Assembly (NCBI RefSeq): GCF_030643825.1 | Contig: NZ_CP101717.1 | Coordinates: forward strand, 2,232,001 to 2,296,000 | Length of the DNA: 64,000 nt | Direction of reading: 5' to 3' | Source: Salinispirillum sp. LH 10-3-1 | GTDB taxonomy: Bacteria; Pseudomonadota; Gammaproteobacteria; Pseudomonadales; Natronospirillaceae | Shown here: piece after piece, positions 18,331-26,846 of the stretch | Numbering within the stretch: position 1 is the stretch's first letter | Layout: each line of letters opens with the position of its first letter | The notes under the pieces: model-generated | Database searches by the model: none | The model's input: only the letters and a program-made list of their open reading frames with translations | Told to the model about the DNA's origin: nothing | Position numbers and translations under genes: made by a program

Positions 18331-20123
18331 TGTGGGGTTTTACGAGAGCGGGAAAGCCGCGCAAAAATGGCGAAGGGCAGACCTACTGGACGCTGCCCGG
18401 CAGTGTGCACCCACCAGAAAATAAAACTCAAAGTTTAGTCAATGCTATTCAGGCCATGCCGTTAGTGCGTGAATACGTGGTGCCGCTCAATCAGCATATT
18501 GGTGCTTTTGCCCTGCCTTGCGTTGACGTTGGTCAACATGTTTTAAAGGGCGAATTGATTGCCGAAGCCGCCGGCTTTATAAGCGCACCGGCGCACGCAC
18601 CGACGAGTGGCGAGGTTATTGCTATTGAAGAGCGCCAAGTGCCCCATGCCTCCGGCTTAACCACCAGCTGCATCATCATTCGCGCCGATGGTAAAGACCA
18701 GTGGCGACCACGCGAGCCTTGGGATGACCTGCAGTCGCACCGCGTTGCAGATATTCTGGCGCGCGTGCAACGCTCGGGTGTCACCGGCCTTGGCGGTGCC
18801 AGCTTCCCAACGGCAGTAAAACTGAGCAGCGACCGAGACCATATCGATACGCTGATCGTCAATGGCACGGAATGCGAGCCGTACATTACTGCCGACCACA
18901 GCCTGATGCGTGAACGCGCAGCCGCCGTCTATGCTGGCATCAACGTGGTAGACCACCTGTATCATTTTAATCGTATTCTGGTCGCCATCGAGGACAACAA
19001 GCCCGACGCGATTGTCGCTATGCGCCAAGCGATACCCGATCACTTAAAAGAACGCGTAGAAGTGCGTACCTTCCCGACACGTTATCCCTCGGGTGGTGAG
19101 AAACAGTTAATTTATATTCTGACTGGCCGTGAAGTGCCGTCCGGTGGATTACCACTGGACATAGGCATGCTGTGCCACAATGTCGGAACCTTGGCCGCTT
19201 TAAGTGACGCCGTGTTCCACGATGAGCCCCTGTTGCGCCGCATTACCACGGTCACCGGAGAAGCCGTTGCACGCCCCGGCAACTACGATACACTGATCGG
19301 CACCCCAATGCGCGAGCTTTGCCGTGTGGCTGGCGTCAACACCGATAAGGCAGACCGCGTGATCATGGGTGGCCCAATGATGGGCTTTGCGCTGCCCCAC
19401 ACCGACTTACCCGTGGTGAAAGCCACCAACTGCCTGCTCATTCCTACCGGCACAGAACTTCCATTACCCGGCGTCGCGCAGCCCTGTATTCGTTGTGGCC
19501 TCTGTGAGCAAGCCTGTCCCGCCAGCCTGCTGCCACAGCAGCTCATGTGGTTTGCGCAAGCCAAAGAACTGGACAAAGCCGAAGACCATCGTTTGTTTGA
19601 CTGCATTGAGTGCGGTGCCTGTGCCTATGTTTGCCCCAGCAATATTCCGTTAGTGCAGTATTATCGAGCCGCCAAAGGCCAAATTCGCCAAGAGCAAGCA
19701 GAACACAAGCAAGCAGAACGCGCCCGTGTGCGTTTTGAAGCCCGCCAAGCGCGACTGGACCGTGAAGCTGCGGAAAAAGAGGCCAAGCGGCAAGAACGCG
19801 CCGCGGCCGCAGCGCGAGCAAATGCTGCCAAGCTGGCGGCGGCGGCATCGGACAGCACCGATGTTTCCGATGCTGTAGAACGCGCCAAGAGCAAACATCC
19901 AGACAAGCCCACTGCCGCGACTCCACCAGCACTGACAACCGAGCAGTTGACGGCGAAATTAAGTAACCTGACCGGACGAGTCGCAAAAGCGGAAAGTAAA
20001 CTGGCCGAAGCGCGCGCTGACGCCCCCGAACAGGTAAAAGCGCTGGAAACCACCGTCAACAAACTGCAAGAGCAGATCAAAAAAGTGCAAGCTGATCTCG
20101 CTCGCGCTGAGGAGCAAAATTAG
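18330..20123 (+). CDS. rsxC: Electron transport complex subunit RsxC (RnfC)
   Basis: A 597-residue NADH/FMN-binding peripheral subunit. The start [17 protein letters not shown] is chosen because it overlaps the rsxB stop and matches the family N-terminus; the frame is open further upstream inside rsxB. It has the glycine-rich GVTGLGGASFPTAVKL region, an NGTECEPYITAD motif and two [4Fe-4S] motifs (CIRCGLCEQACP, CIECGACAYVCP). The ~140 C-terminal residues are an Ala/Glu/Lys coiled coil, shorter than in E. coli RsxC (740 residues). Confidence 0.95.
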   Translation: MWGFTRAGKPRKNGEGQTYWTLPGSVHPPENKTQSLVNAIQAMPLVREYVVPLNQHIGAFALPCVDVGQHVLKGELIAEAAGFISAPAHAPTSGEVIAIEERQVPHASGLTTSCIIIRADGKDQWRPREPWDDLQSHRVADILARVQRSGVTGLGGASFPTAVKLSSDRDHIDTLIVNGTECEPYITADHSLMRERAAAVYAGINVVDHLYHFNRILVAIEDNKPDAIVAMRQAIPDHLKERVEVRTFPTRYPSGGEKQLIYILTGREVPSGGLPLDIGMLCHNVGTLAALSDAVFHDEPLLRRITTVTGEAVARPGNYDTLIGTPMRELCRVAGVNTDKADRVIMGGPMMGFALPHTDLPVVKATNCLLIPTGTELPLPGVAQPCIRCGLCEQACPASLLPQQLMWFAQAKELDKAEDHRLFDCIECGACAYVCPSNIPLVQYYRAAKGQIRQEQAEHKQAERARVRFEARQARLDREAAEKEAKRQERAAAAARANAAKLAAAASDSTDVSDAVERAKSKHPDKPTAATPPALTTEQLTAKLSNLTGRVAKAESKLAEARADAPEQVKALETTVNKLQEQIKKVQADLARAEEQN

Positions 20124-21167
20124 ATGGCTTTGTTGACCATTACGTCACCCCACACGGTCAGTAATACGTCTGTACAGAAAATCATGCTCACCGTGTGGGC
20201 GGCAACCCTGCCGGGTTTTCTTGCCTTGGTGGTGTTTTTTGGTTGGGGCTATCTGATCAATGCCATCCTGGCGGTGACCACCGCGTTGGTGGCTGAAGCC
20301 GTCATCGTTCGGTTACGCCGCCGCCCGGTTTGGACGTGCCTGAGTGATGGCAGTGCTATGCTAACGGCTTGGCTACTGGCTCTTGCCTTGCCACCCTTCG
20401 CGCCTTGGTGGGTCACGGTCGTCGGTGTGTTAGCGGCCATTGTATTCGCCAAACACCTCTACGGTGGGCTGGGTCACAACCCCTTTAACCCAGCCATGGT
20501 AGGCTACGCCCTGCTGCTGATTTCCTTTCCCCTGGAAATGACCACACGCTGGGCCACACCAGACGCCCTATTGCTTGATGGACATTCGTTTTACATTGCT
20601 TGGACTGCCGTATTTGGCGACCTAAACCCGCTGCAAATCGACGCCTTTACGATGGCGACGCCTCTGGACACCTACAAGTACGACATTGCCGCCCTAACGC
20701 AAGCCGAAGTACTGCAACAGGGTATTTTTGCCAAGGGCTATCGCGCTTACGGCTGGGAATGGGTTAGCTTACTCTACCTGATTGGTGGTGTGGTGTTGAT
20801 TTTCCGCAAAGTCATTACCTGGCACACGCCTGTCGCCCTGCTGTTAACTCTGAGTGTTATGGCGTTGCTGTTTAGTTGGGATGGCGATACTCGGGTTCCG
20901 TTGTCGTTGCACTTACTTGGTGGGGCCACCATGCTGGGTGCGTTCTTTATCGCGACCGATCCCGTCTCATCAGCCACCAGTAATCGTGGCAAGTTGGTTT
21001 ACGGGGCCGGCATTGGCCTGTTGATCTACGTCATCCGTACTTGGGGCAACTACCCTGATGCCGTTGCTTTCGCCGTATTGCTGATGAATTTCGCCGCGCC
21101 CTTGATCGACTACTACACGCGACCACGCGCCTATGGCGAAAACACCAACCAACGCGAGGGGCTGTAA
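20124..21167 (+). CDS. rsxD: Electron transport complex subunit RsxD (RnfD)
   Basis: A 347-residue membrane subunit of the NqrB/RnfD family with about nine hydrophobic segments. The conserved KHLYGGLGHNPFNPAMVGYA and the flavinylation segment ATDPVSSATSNRG are present; a Thr or Ser there carries covalent FMN. It begins on the base after the rsxC stop. It is the ion-translocating core with rsxA, rsxE and rsxG. Confidence 0.97.
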   Translation: MALLTITSPHTVSNTSVQKIMLTVWAATLPGFLALVVFFGWGYLINAILAVTTALVAEAVIVRLRRRPVWTCLSDGSAMLTAWLLALALPPFAPWWVTVVGVLAAIVFAKHLYGGLGHNPFNPAMVGYALLLISFPLEMTTRWATPDALLLDGHSFYIAWTAVFGDLNPLQIDAFTMATPLDTYKYDIAALTQAEVLQQGIFAKGYRAYGWEWVSLLYLIGGVVLIFRKVITWHTPVALLLTLSVMALLFSWDGDTRVPLSLHLLGGATMLGAFFIATDPVSSATSNRGKLVYGAGIGLLIYVIRTWGNYPDAVAFAVLLMNFAAPLIDYYTRPRAYGENTNQREGL

Positions 21168-21168
21168 T

Positions 21169-21843
21169 ATGTTGAAGCAATCCATCGCACGCAACAGTAT
21201 TGGGCTCAGCCTATTTGCCATCTTTACTGCCGGCTTGATTGCCGTCAGTTTTGCCGCCACACGTGATCGTATTGCCGCTAATTCAGAAGCCTATGCTGCA
21301 CGTATTCTCTACGAGTTAGTACCTAATGACCTGTTCGACCAGCCATTGGAGCAGCAACGTGTGACGTTGTACAACGATGCACGCTGGGAAAGCCTAGAGC
21401 GCCTTAGCTTACGCGCGCCTCGACCAGCCTATCAGGCGATTCTTAACGGTGAAGTAACGGCGGTTGTGCTGCCGTTGACGGCGCCGGGTGGGTATACCGG
21501 CGACATTCATTTATTGGTTGCTCTCAACCGCGAAGGCCGTCTGCTGGGTGTACGGGTAACCGAACATCGCGAAACACCCGGCCTGGGTGATGCCATTGAA
21601 GCCGACAAGAGCAATTGGATTCGACAGTTTGATGGACGCTCGCTGTTCAGTCCCCTGCCAGGTCAATGGGCTGTGCAGAAAGACGGTGGTGAATTCGACC
21701 AACTGACCGGAGCCACCATTACACCTCGCGCGATTGTGCGCGCAGTTCGTGGCAGCCTGGAGTTTTTTGGTGAAAACCAAGCACTCCTACTTGATCCATC
21801 ACAATCGATCGTTTCACAACGACCTCAGGCAGGAGCAAATTGA
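21169..21843 (+). CDS. rsxG: Electron transport complex subunit RsxG (RnfG)
   Basis: A 224-residue subunit with one N-terminal membrane segment and a periplasmic FMN-binding domain. The start [15 protein letters not shown] lies one base after the rsxD stop; an upstream ATG inside rsxD is not needed. The covalent FMN site is the Thr of [12 protein letters not shown]. The preceding ETPGLGD motif is also conserved in NqrC/RnfG proteins. Confidence 0.96.
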   Translation: MLKQSIARNSIGLSLFAIFTAGLIAVSFAATRDRIAANSEAYAARILYELVPNDLFDQPLEQQRVTLYNDARWESLERLSLRAPRPAYQAILNGEVTAVVLPLTAPGGYTGDIHLLVALNREGRLLGVRVTEHRETPGLGDAIEADKSNWIRQFDGRSLFSPLPGQWAVQKDGGEFDQLTGATITPRAIVRAVRGSLEFFGENQALLLDPSQSIVSQRPQAGAN

Positions 21844-21844
21844 T

Positions 21845-22549
21845 ATGAGTGAACCGGTTCGCGCCATCGTTCACAACGGGCTCTGGAAGAACAACCCAGC
21901 ACTCGTGCAATTACTCGGGCTCTGTCCTCTGCTGGCGGTGACTGGCACCGTGGTCAACGCGTTAGGCCTGGGCATTGCGACCATCGTGGTACTGGCAGGA
22001 TCTAATCTCGCGGTTTCGCTGATTCGCAATTTCGTTTCAGACGCCGTACGCCTGCCTGCTTTTGTGATGATCATCGCAGCCTTGGTAACCTGCGCCGAAA
22101 TGTTGATGCAAGCTTTTACCTATGAGCTGTACCAGATATTGGGCATCTTTATTCCACTGATCGTCACCAACTGCGTCATTCTCGGCCGGGCCGACGGTTT
22201 CGCACGCAAGAATGTCTGGCCAATCGCGTTGCTGGATGGCTTGATCATGGGCATTGGCTTTACGCTGGTGTTGGTGTTGCTCGGTGCTATTCGTGAGTTG
22301 GTAGGCCTCGGCACACTGTTTTCCAATATGCACTTGTTGTTTGGCGAGGCTGCACGGGCTTGGGTATGGGAACCCAAGGCCGACTACCCTAAATTTCTGT
22401 TTGCCGTATTGCCACCAGGGGCTTTTGTCGTTACCGGCTTATTGATTGCTGGCAAAAACGCCATCGACGGCTACCTTGAGATGCGCAAGAAGCGCGAACC
22501 TATCGTCAAGGGCAGCAAGCGCGTTCGGGTGACCGGAAAGATTTCATGA
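21845..22549 (+). CDS. rsxE: Electron transport complex subunit RsxE (RnfE)
   Basis: A 234-residue membrane subunit homologous to RsxA. The start [32 protein letters not shown] is one base after the rsxG stop and has an AGGAG just upstream. The matching half of the iron-sulfur site is in QLLGLCPLL and [15 protein letters not shown]. It overlaps nth by four bases. Confidence 0.97.
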   Translation: MSEPVRAIVHNGLWKNNPALVQLLGLCPLLAVTGTVVNALGLGIATIVVLAGSNLAVSLIRNFVSDAVRLPAFVMIIAALVTCAEMLMQAFTYELYQILGIFIPLIVTNCVILGRADGFARKNVWPIALLDGLIMGIGFTLVLVLLGAIRELVGLGTLFSNMHLLFGEAARAWVWEPKADYPKFLFAVLPPGAFVVTGLLIAGKNAIDGYLEMRKKREPIVKGSKRVRVTGKIS

Positions 22550-23178
22550 ACAAAGACAAACGGCAGCAAATTTTCAGCCGTTGGCAAGCCGCCAACCCTG
22601 AACCCAAAACCGAGTTGGAATATAGCTCAACCTTCGAGTTGTTGATTGCCGTGCTACTCTCCGCTCAGGCGACCGATGTGAGTGTGAACAAAGCGACACG
22701 TAAGCTGTACCCTGTAGCCAACACACCAGAGACTCTTTTAGCCTTGGGTGTAGATGGTGTGAAGGAGTACATTAAGACCATCGGTTTGTTCAACAGTAAG
22801 GCTGAGAACGTTATTAAGACGTGTCGTATTCTGGTTGAGCAATACGATGGCGAAGTGCCTGCCGACCGCGCAGCATTAGAGGCGTTACCAGGTGTGGGGC
22901 GGAAAACCGCCAACGTTGTACTGAACACCGCCTTCCGAAAGCCCGTCATGGCCGTGGACACGCACATTTTTCGCGTGGCCAACCGCACGGGTATTGCGCC
23001 TGGCAAGAACGTGCGAGAAGTTGAAGATCGCCTGATGCGCCTAATACCCAAAGAGTTTTCACTGGATGCACACCATTGGCTGATTCTGCACGGGCGCTAT
23101 ACTTGCTTGGCACGTAAGCCACGTTGTGGGAGCTGCCTGATTGAAGACCTCTGTGAATACAAACAAAAAACTACCTGA
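22546..23178 (+). CDS. nth: Endonuclease III
   Basis: A 210-residue DNA glycosylase/AP lyase that removes oxidised pyrimidines. The helix-hairpin-helix is [12 protein letters not shown], with the catalytic Lys, and the catalytic Asp is in AVDTHIFRV. The [4Fe-4S] ligands have the exact C-x6-C-x2-C-x5-C spacing at the C-terminus ([17 protein letters not shown]). It ends the rsx operon, as in most gammaproteobacteria. Confidence 0.98.
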   Translation: MNKDKRQQIFSRWQAANPEPKTELEYSSTFELLIAVLLSAQATDVSVNKATRKLYPVANTPETLLALGVDGVKEYIKTIGLFNSKAENVIKTCRILVEQYDGEVPADRAALEALPGVGRKTANVVLNTAFRKPVMAVDTHIFRVANRTGIAPGKNVREVEDRLMRLIPKEFSLDAHHWLILHGRYTCLARKPRCGSCLIEDLCEYKQKTT

Positions 23179-23815
23179 TTGGCGCTGCGCCGTCTTTATT
23201 GCGCCACCACCTCGACTGGCCTTCATTGACCAGTTGCCACCCGGTTGGCCTCAGCACTGTCGTTGGCTGGCCAGTACACCGGACAACACAGAGGAATGGC
23301 TTACGGCACTCGAAGACAGTGCCGTGCACTATGACGCGGCCATCTGCATCTTTGTAAAACAAAGCCTGCCACTCTGGTCACGCGAACTGCATCAACACAC
23401 CCTAGCGTGGCAAAAAAACTGGCGACACCAGCCGTGGCCCGCACGCTGTTTACGCGTCGACTCGTTGGCACAAGCCGGTTGGCTAGCACACCACCTGGCA
23501 CGCCCGGACTTGTTGCAAACCATGTCGCTTGACTCGCGTATTTCCGCATTAGCCCTCCGCGTGGTGACACGCGGCAGGATTAACGTAGGAGTTCTAGGGT
23601 GTCGTGTGGACGATGAACAATTGGGCCACTTTTGGCGACCTAACTATTCGTGGGCAATAAAGACATTACAAGGTTTGTCAGAACAAGAAGATGCGCGCAC
23701 GCTGATCACGACCAGCTCACGCGGTATAATGACCGTCCAACAGCACGATCAAACGATAGTACCGCCAAAAAGCAAGATTACACATTATTGCCTTGGCCAC
23801 CGGATGTTGGTGTAG
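23141..23815 (+). CDS. Hypothetical protein, possibly frameshifted near its end
   Basis: A protein of about 220 residues rich in Trp, His and Pro, starting from TTG at 23141 or GTG at 23153 inside nth. The composition and lack of simple repeats suggest a real gene. Patterns include APPPRLAFIDQLPPGW, then SLAQAGWLAHHLARPDLLQ. I recognise no family. An alternative C-terminus in the next frame (DYTLLPWPPDVGVERALTV, stop at 23845-23847) looks more protein-like than the present one (KITHYCLGHRMLV). A one-base change in the A5 run at 23767-23771 would join them. Confidence 0.5.
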   Translation: MKTSVNTNKKLPDWRCAVFIAPPPRLAFIDQLPPGWPQHCRWLASTPDNTEEWLTALEDSAVHYDAAICIFVKQSLPLWSRELHQHTLAWQKNWRHQPWPARCLRVDSLAQAGWLAHHLARPDLLQTMSLDSRISALALRVVTRGRINVGVLGCRVDDEQLGHFWRPNYSWAIKTLQGLSEQEDARTLITTSSRGIMTVQQHDQTIVPPKSKITHYCLGHRMLV

Positions 23816-23887
23816 AACGGGCATTAACCGTCAGGCACAGGCAGTAGGTTAAGTGTTCACGTTTATCGCCGGATACGGCTCGGCCTT

Positions 23888-24853
23888 TTACGGCGAAGGC
23901 TTCAAAGCCAACCAATGATGTTCCCCGAGCGGACTCAGTGACCAAACTCCTTGGTGCTGCTGAATCCAGTCAAGGGCGCGAAAATGCCGTTTGATTTGAT
24001 CGAACGCAACTCCGTCCAAACGGAAGTCAACAAAGCTGTGTGCTTTCGGGTGCTCGACTTTTAGCAAGGGAGCCTCACGTACCAGTAAGCGCTCTTCCAA
24101 CTGGCTTTTCCAATCAGCTTCGCGTTGTGGACTGGTCAATAATGGGGCGCAGACCGCGAAGATATCGTTCCATGACGACCGCAATGTTCTATTGATCTGA
24201 GCAACATTGCCATCGCGAAAGACCTTAACCCGATAGTTCAGAGCCTGCACGGGCATTGGCTTATGAGTCGAGGCCTCTGCTCTCCTCTGCTCACCGAGCA
24301 GTAGGCGCATTTTTTCCACTTGCGCCGTGAGCTCTTGAACGCGCTGTGAGTCGTCACCCGGCAGGTCTTCGGATCGATACAATCCGGTCAGTACGTCCTG
24401 CGTCAACAGGTCATCAACAAAGGTTTCAACCGCTGAACGTACCGCGTCACCAGGGCCAACTGCACGCACCAACGCGCTGATTCCCATTTCATGTAATAAT
24501 CCCTCACGGCGCCGTTTCTCCATCGCATCAGCTTGGGGATCAGCCTCGGCGGCCACCAGCACTAAACATGGCTTCCGCACAGCTTGCGCGTGTGCATACG
24601 CACGATGCAGAAAACCAACGCCTGTGGGCGAAATGGAACCGTAATTTGACCCCACAATAAACACGCACAAATCGGCATCTTCAATAGCCAATTGCTGCAA
24701 CTTCCAGAGATAGCCTTCCGTCAAAGGAGGAAAGCTAAACCCCGTTGCAATCGTCTGCATGCCAGCCAAGGTTTCAGCTATATCGCGGCGGATCTTGTCT
24801 TCACCGGGAAACTGGTTGGAGAGCACACAGGCAAGGTAATGACTCTGATTCAC
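23888..24853 (-). CDS. DUF4062 domain protein
   Basis: A 321-residue soluble protein. Residues ~5-110 match the DUF4062 pattern: a strand, RRDIAETLAGM, then LAIEDADLCVFIVGSNYGSISPTGVGFLHRAYAHAQAVRKPCLVLV. This is a TIR-like Rossmann fold often at the N-terminus of large signalling or immunity ATPases. Here it stands alone. A coiled coil (~165-195, QRVQELTAQVEKMRLLL) leads to a ~120-residue C-terminal domain that may be a winged helix. The start is a GTG with AAAAGGG upstream. It lies 18 bases after the CoA pyrophosphatase gene on the same strand and is likely co-transcribed. Function unknown; a nucleotide-sensing or effector role is inference. Confidence 0.75.
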   Translation of the reverse strand: MNQSHYLACVLSNQFPGEDKIRRDIAETLAGMQTIATGFSFPPLTEGYLWKLQQLAIEDADLCVFIVGSNYGSISPTGVGFLHRAYAHAQAVRKPCLVLVAAEADPQADAMEKRRREGLLHEMGISALVRAVGPGDAVRSAVETFVDDLLTQDVLTGLYRSEDLPGDDSQRVQELTAQVEKMRLLLGEQRRAEASTHKPMPVQALNYRVKVFRDGNVAQINRTLRSSWNDIFAVCAPLLTSPQREADWKSQLEERLLVREAPLLKVEHPKAHSFVDFRLDGVAFDQIKRHFRALDWIQQHQGVWSLSPLGEHHWLALKPSP

Positions 24854-24871
24854 TACACACCCTTTTGCGGA

Positions 24872-25498
24872 TTATTCTGTATCGTCCATAGGGTTCTTAC
24901 CCCATTCTTCATGAAACGACGGCCATTTCTGCTGCCAGACGACATTAATAAAGTTGACCAGGATCATCCCAGTCATACCCCATATTTTCCAATCATTGTA
25001 GTAGAAAAATGGCACCTGCCATTGCCGCCCGTTGCGTTCAAATAACTGGTATTCAGGCGGGATCTGTACCAGATCGAGCATCGGCACCCAGAAAATTTCG
25101 GCCACTTCATCTTCGCAGGCTATGAGCTGCGGTTTATGATCCAGCCAGGCTACGTGTGGCTCCACGAGGATGCCGGAGCGCGCATAGAGCGCATCAAGCC
25201 GAGCCAAACGCAAAGGCACCTCTGTTAATCCCACTTCTTCTTGCGTTTCACGCAACGCCGTGGCGTAAAGGTCAATATCTTCATCTTCTACGTTACCACC
25301 AGGAAAGGAGACCTCTCCTGGATGGCTGTGCAAATCCAAGGCACGTTGCGTAAACAGTAATTCAGGGCCGTGTTCACCCGGCGCAAGTAACAACATTACG
25401 CCCGCCACACGGTCGACGGCCGGTAACGTCTTGCCCTTGTAATTGCTCACCAGCATCTGCCAATCCAGTGGCATCTGTGGGGTATCCTGCCTATTCAT
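24872..25498 (-). CDS. nudL: Nudix hydrolase, CoA pyrophosphatase type
   Basis: A 208-residue protein of the NudL/YeaB family, which splits CoA and its derivatives to phosphopantetheine and 3',5'-ADP. The family marker LLFTQRALDLHSHPGEVSFPGG (LLTxRs..lr.HpGqvsFPGG pattern) precedes the Nudix box, whose core is ALRETQEEVGL. The C-terminus WKIWGMTGMILVNFI is also typical. It is the first gene of a two-gene leftward unit with the DUF4062 gene. The start is ATG at 25498. Confidence 0.88.
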   Translation of the reverse strand: MNRQDTPQMPLDWQMLVSNYKGKTLPAVDRVAGVMLLLAPGEHGPELLFTQRALDLHSHPGEVSFPGGNVEDEDIDLYATALRETQEEVGLTEVPLRLARLDALYARSGILVEPHVAWLDHKPQLIACEDEVAEIFWVPMLDLVQIPPEYQLFERNGRQWQVPFFYYNDWKIWGMTGMILVNFINVVWQQKWPSFHEEWGKNPMDDTE

Positions 25499-25631
25499 CT
25501 GCTCGTTTCATTGCGTAAATTTAATCTCTGTTCATGATTATACACAGGTATTGAGATCTGACTTCGCCATACCCTTGTATTGACTGTAGTTATACAGAAG
25601 GTAAAGTGACAACTATTTCGTGAGTTTCGCT

Positions 25632-26168
25632 ATGAAGTTTTGCAGCAATTGTGCCAACCCCCTTGTGTACAGTGTCCCGCCTGGAGATCAACTCGCGCGG
25701 CACCATTGTGCGGCCTGCGGCATGGTTCATTACCAAAACCCGCGTATCATTACCTGCACTGTTCCGGTGTGGAAAAATCGCATTCTGCTGTGTAAGCGTG
25801 CCATAGAACCCCGCTTGGGCTACTGGACTCTGCCGGGCGGCTTTATGGAAAACGGTGAAACCATGGCGCAAGGCGCATTGCGCGAAACCTGGGAGGAAGC
25901 CTGTTTTCGTCCGACCTTACGCCAACTCTTGGCAATAGTCGACCTACCGCAATACGACCAGGTACACATGTTCTATTTGGCCGACATGGAGAATGACCAG
26001 TTCGCCATCACCCCTGAAAGCTCCGCTATTGAATTGTTTGCTGCCGAGGAAATTCCCTGGCAGTCCTTGTCGTTTCGCACCGTAGAGGCCGCCTTAAAGC
26101 ACTACGTACAGCACCAGCACCTTCAAGGGCCATTGCCGCTGCTAGAAACTACAATACCACCGCATTAG
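25632..26168 (+). CDS. Nudix hydrolase with N-terminal zinc ribbon
   Basis: A 178-residue protein starting MKFCSNCANPLVY; an in-frame GTG twelve bases upstream is possible but less likely. Two CxxC pairs (CSNC, CAAC) form a zinc ribbon, followed by a Nudix box GGFMENGETMAQGALRETWEEA. This layout resembles NudC-like NAD/NADH or ADP-ribose pyrophosphatases, but the substrate-defining motif of NudC (SQPWPFPxS) is absent, so ADP-ribose or a related dinucleotide is more likely. It is divergent from nudL and stops two bases before the convergent NIF3-like gene. Confidence 0.85.
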   Translation: MKFCSNCANPLVYSVPPGDQLARHHCAACGMVHYQNPRIITCTVPVWKNRILLCKRAIEPRLGYWTLPGGFMENGETMAQGALRETWEEACFRPTLRQLLAIVDLPQYDQVHMFYLADMENDQFAITPESSAIELFAAEEIPWQSLSFRTVEAALKHYVQHQHLQGPLPLLETTIPPH

Positions 26169-26170
26169 TG

Positions 26171-26506
26171 TTACTTTTCGAAGTCGCTAGATGGCACCAA
26201 GGCAATGATTTCGTAGGCGGGCTCTTCGTAGGGATGTGCCTGTCGTAGTGCTTTTAATGCGTCATGCATTTGCCCCTCAGCAACCAATAGTTCAACACGG
26301 TACTCTGACACGTACTCAACCTCACCCACCTGCCCTACATGCGGGTGAGCTCCTGCCAGTGGGCGAAATTGCCCCTGCCCCTTGACCTGCCATGCGCAGC
26401 AATCGTAATCGCCGAGCTGTCCGGCACCCGCTGCGAACAGCGCCAACTTAGTTTTTTCAAGGTGACTTTCTGGCACAAAATAGATCAGCTTATAAAATTT
26501 GGTCAT
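26171..26506 (-). CDS. NIF3-like/YqfO-type small protein
   Basis: A 111-residue protein matching the CutA-like insert domain that in some YqfO/NIF3 proteins lies inside the two halves of NIF3. It begins KFYKLIYFVPESHLEKTKLALFAAG, continues with GDYDCCAWQVKGQGQFRP and ends ALRQAHPYEEPAYEIIAL. The HPYEEPAYEI end is strongly conserved in this family. The standalone form is widespread in proteobacteria; its function is unknown. Confidence 0.85.
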   Translation of the reverse strand: MTKFYKLIYFVPESHLEKTKLALFAAGAGQLGDYDCCAWQVKGQGQFRPLAGAHPHVGQVGEVEYVSEYRVELLVAEGQMHDALKALRQAHPYEEPAYEIIALVPSSDFEK

Positions 26507-26552
26507 ACATTAATCAATCCGCTAAAAAACCAACATTATCAACAATTTATCG

Positions 26553-26580
26553 TTGACATTCAGGCATAGAAAAGTAGACT
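26553..26580 (+). promoter_or_regulatory. Sigma-70 promoter of the tRNA-Ser gene
   Basis: A perfect -35 hexamer TTGACA at 26553-26558 and a -10 TAGACT at 26575-26580 with a 16-base spacer. Transcription would start about seven bases before the mature tRNA 5' end. The region between -10 and +1 (GTCGCACACG) is GC-rich, as in stringently controlled stable-RNA promoters. Confidence 0.7.
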
Positions 26581-26593
26581 GTCGCACACGTTC

Positions 26594-26684
26594 GGAGGGA
26601 TGGCTGAGCGGTTGAAAGCACCGGTCTTGAAAACCGGCGTAGGTTAATAGCCTACCTAGGGTTCGAATCCCTATCCCTCCGCCA
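26594..26684 (+). tRNA. tRNA-Ser (anticodon UGA)
   Basis: A 91-base gene with encoded CCA. The acceptor stem GGAGGGA pairs with TCCCTCC, the discriminator is G, and the T arm has GGTTCGAATCC. The anticodon loop CTTGAAA (26626-26632) gives anticodon TGA at 26628-26630. The long variable arm (GTAGGTTAATAGCCTAC) is a class II feature typical of serine tRNA. Confidence 0.97.
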
Positions 26685-26699
26685 TTATTTGATAAAAAA

Positions 26700-26727
26700 G
26701 GGCTTGCAGTGATGCAGGCCCTTTTTT
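26700..26727 (+). terminator. Intrinsic terminator after tRNA-Ser
   Basis: GGGCTTGCA and TGCAGGCCC form a nine-bp stem (one G-T pair) around GTGA, followed by seven T residues. Six A residues precede it, so it could also terminate leftward transcription from the nitrilase side. Confidence 0.85.
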
Positions 26728-26742
26728 TATGCCCATAGGACT

Positions 26743-26794
26743 TAGGAGCACACCCCCGCCGTGCGAACGATTCGGCCAGAGGGCTGGCCTCCTA
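26743..26794. repeat. REP-like palindromic element
   Basis: Outer arms TAGGAG (26743-26748) and CTCCTA (26789-26794) enclose a perfect GGCCAG-AGGG-CTGGCC hairpin at 26774-26789. The GTAGGAG/CTCCTAC ends recall Pseudomonas-type REP sequences. It sits between the tRNA terminator and the nitrilase-family gene. Copy number could not be tested. Confidence 0.4.
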
Positions 26795-26846
26795 CGACAT
26801 CCATCCCTCGATATAACGCAGCGCTTTCCGCCCTACGGCGCACATG

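Noticed and set aside
23650-23847. Separate 65-codon gene on the plus strand
   Set aside because: Its first half is a frame shadow; only the last part looks like protein and is better explained as the lost end of the preceding gene.
25584-25597. CTGTA-GTTA-TACAG as a LexA box
   Set aside because: The half-site spacing is CTGT-N6-ACAG; gammaproteobacterial LexA needs CTGT-N8-ACAG.
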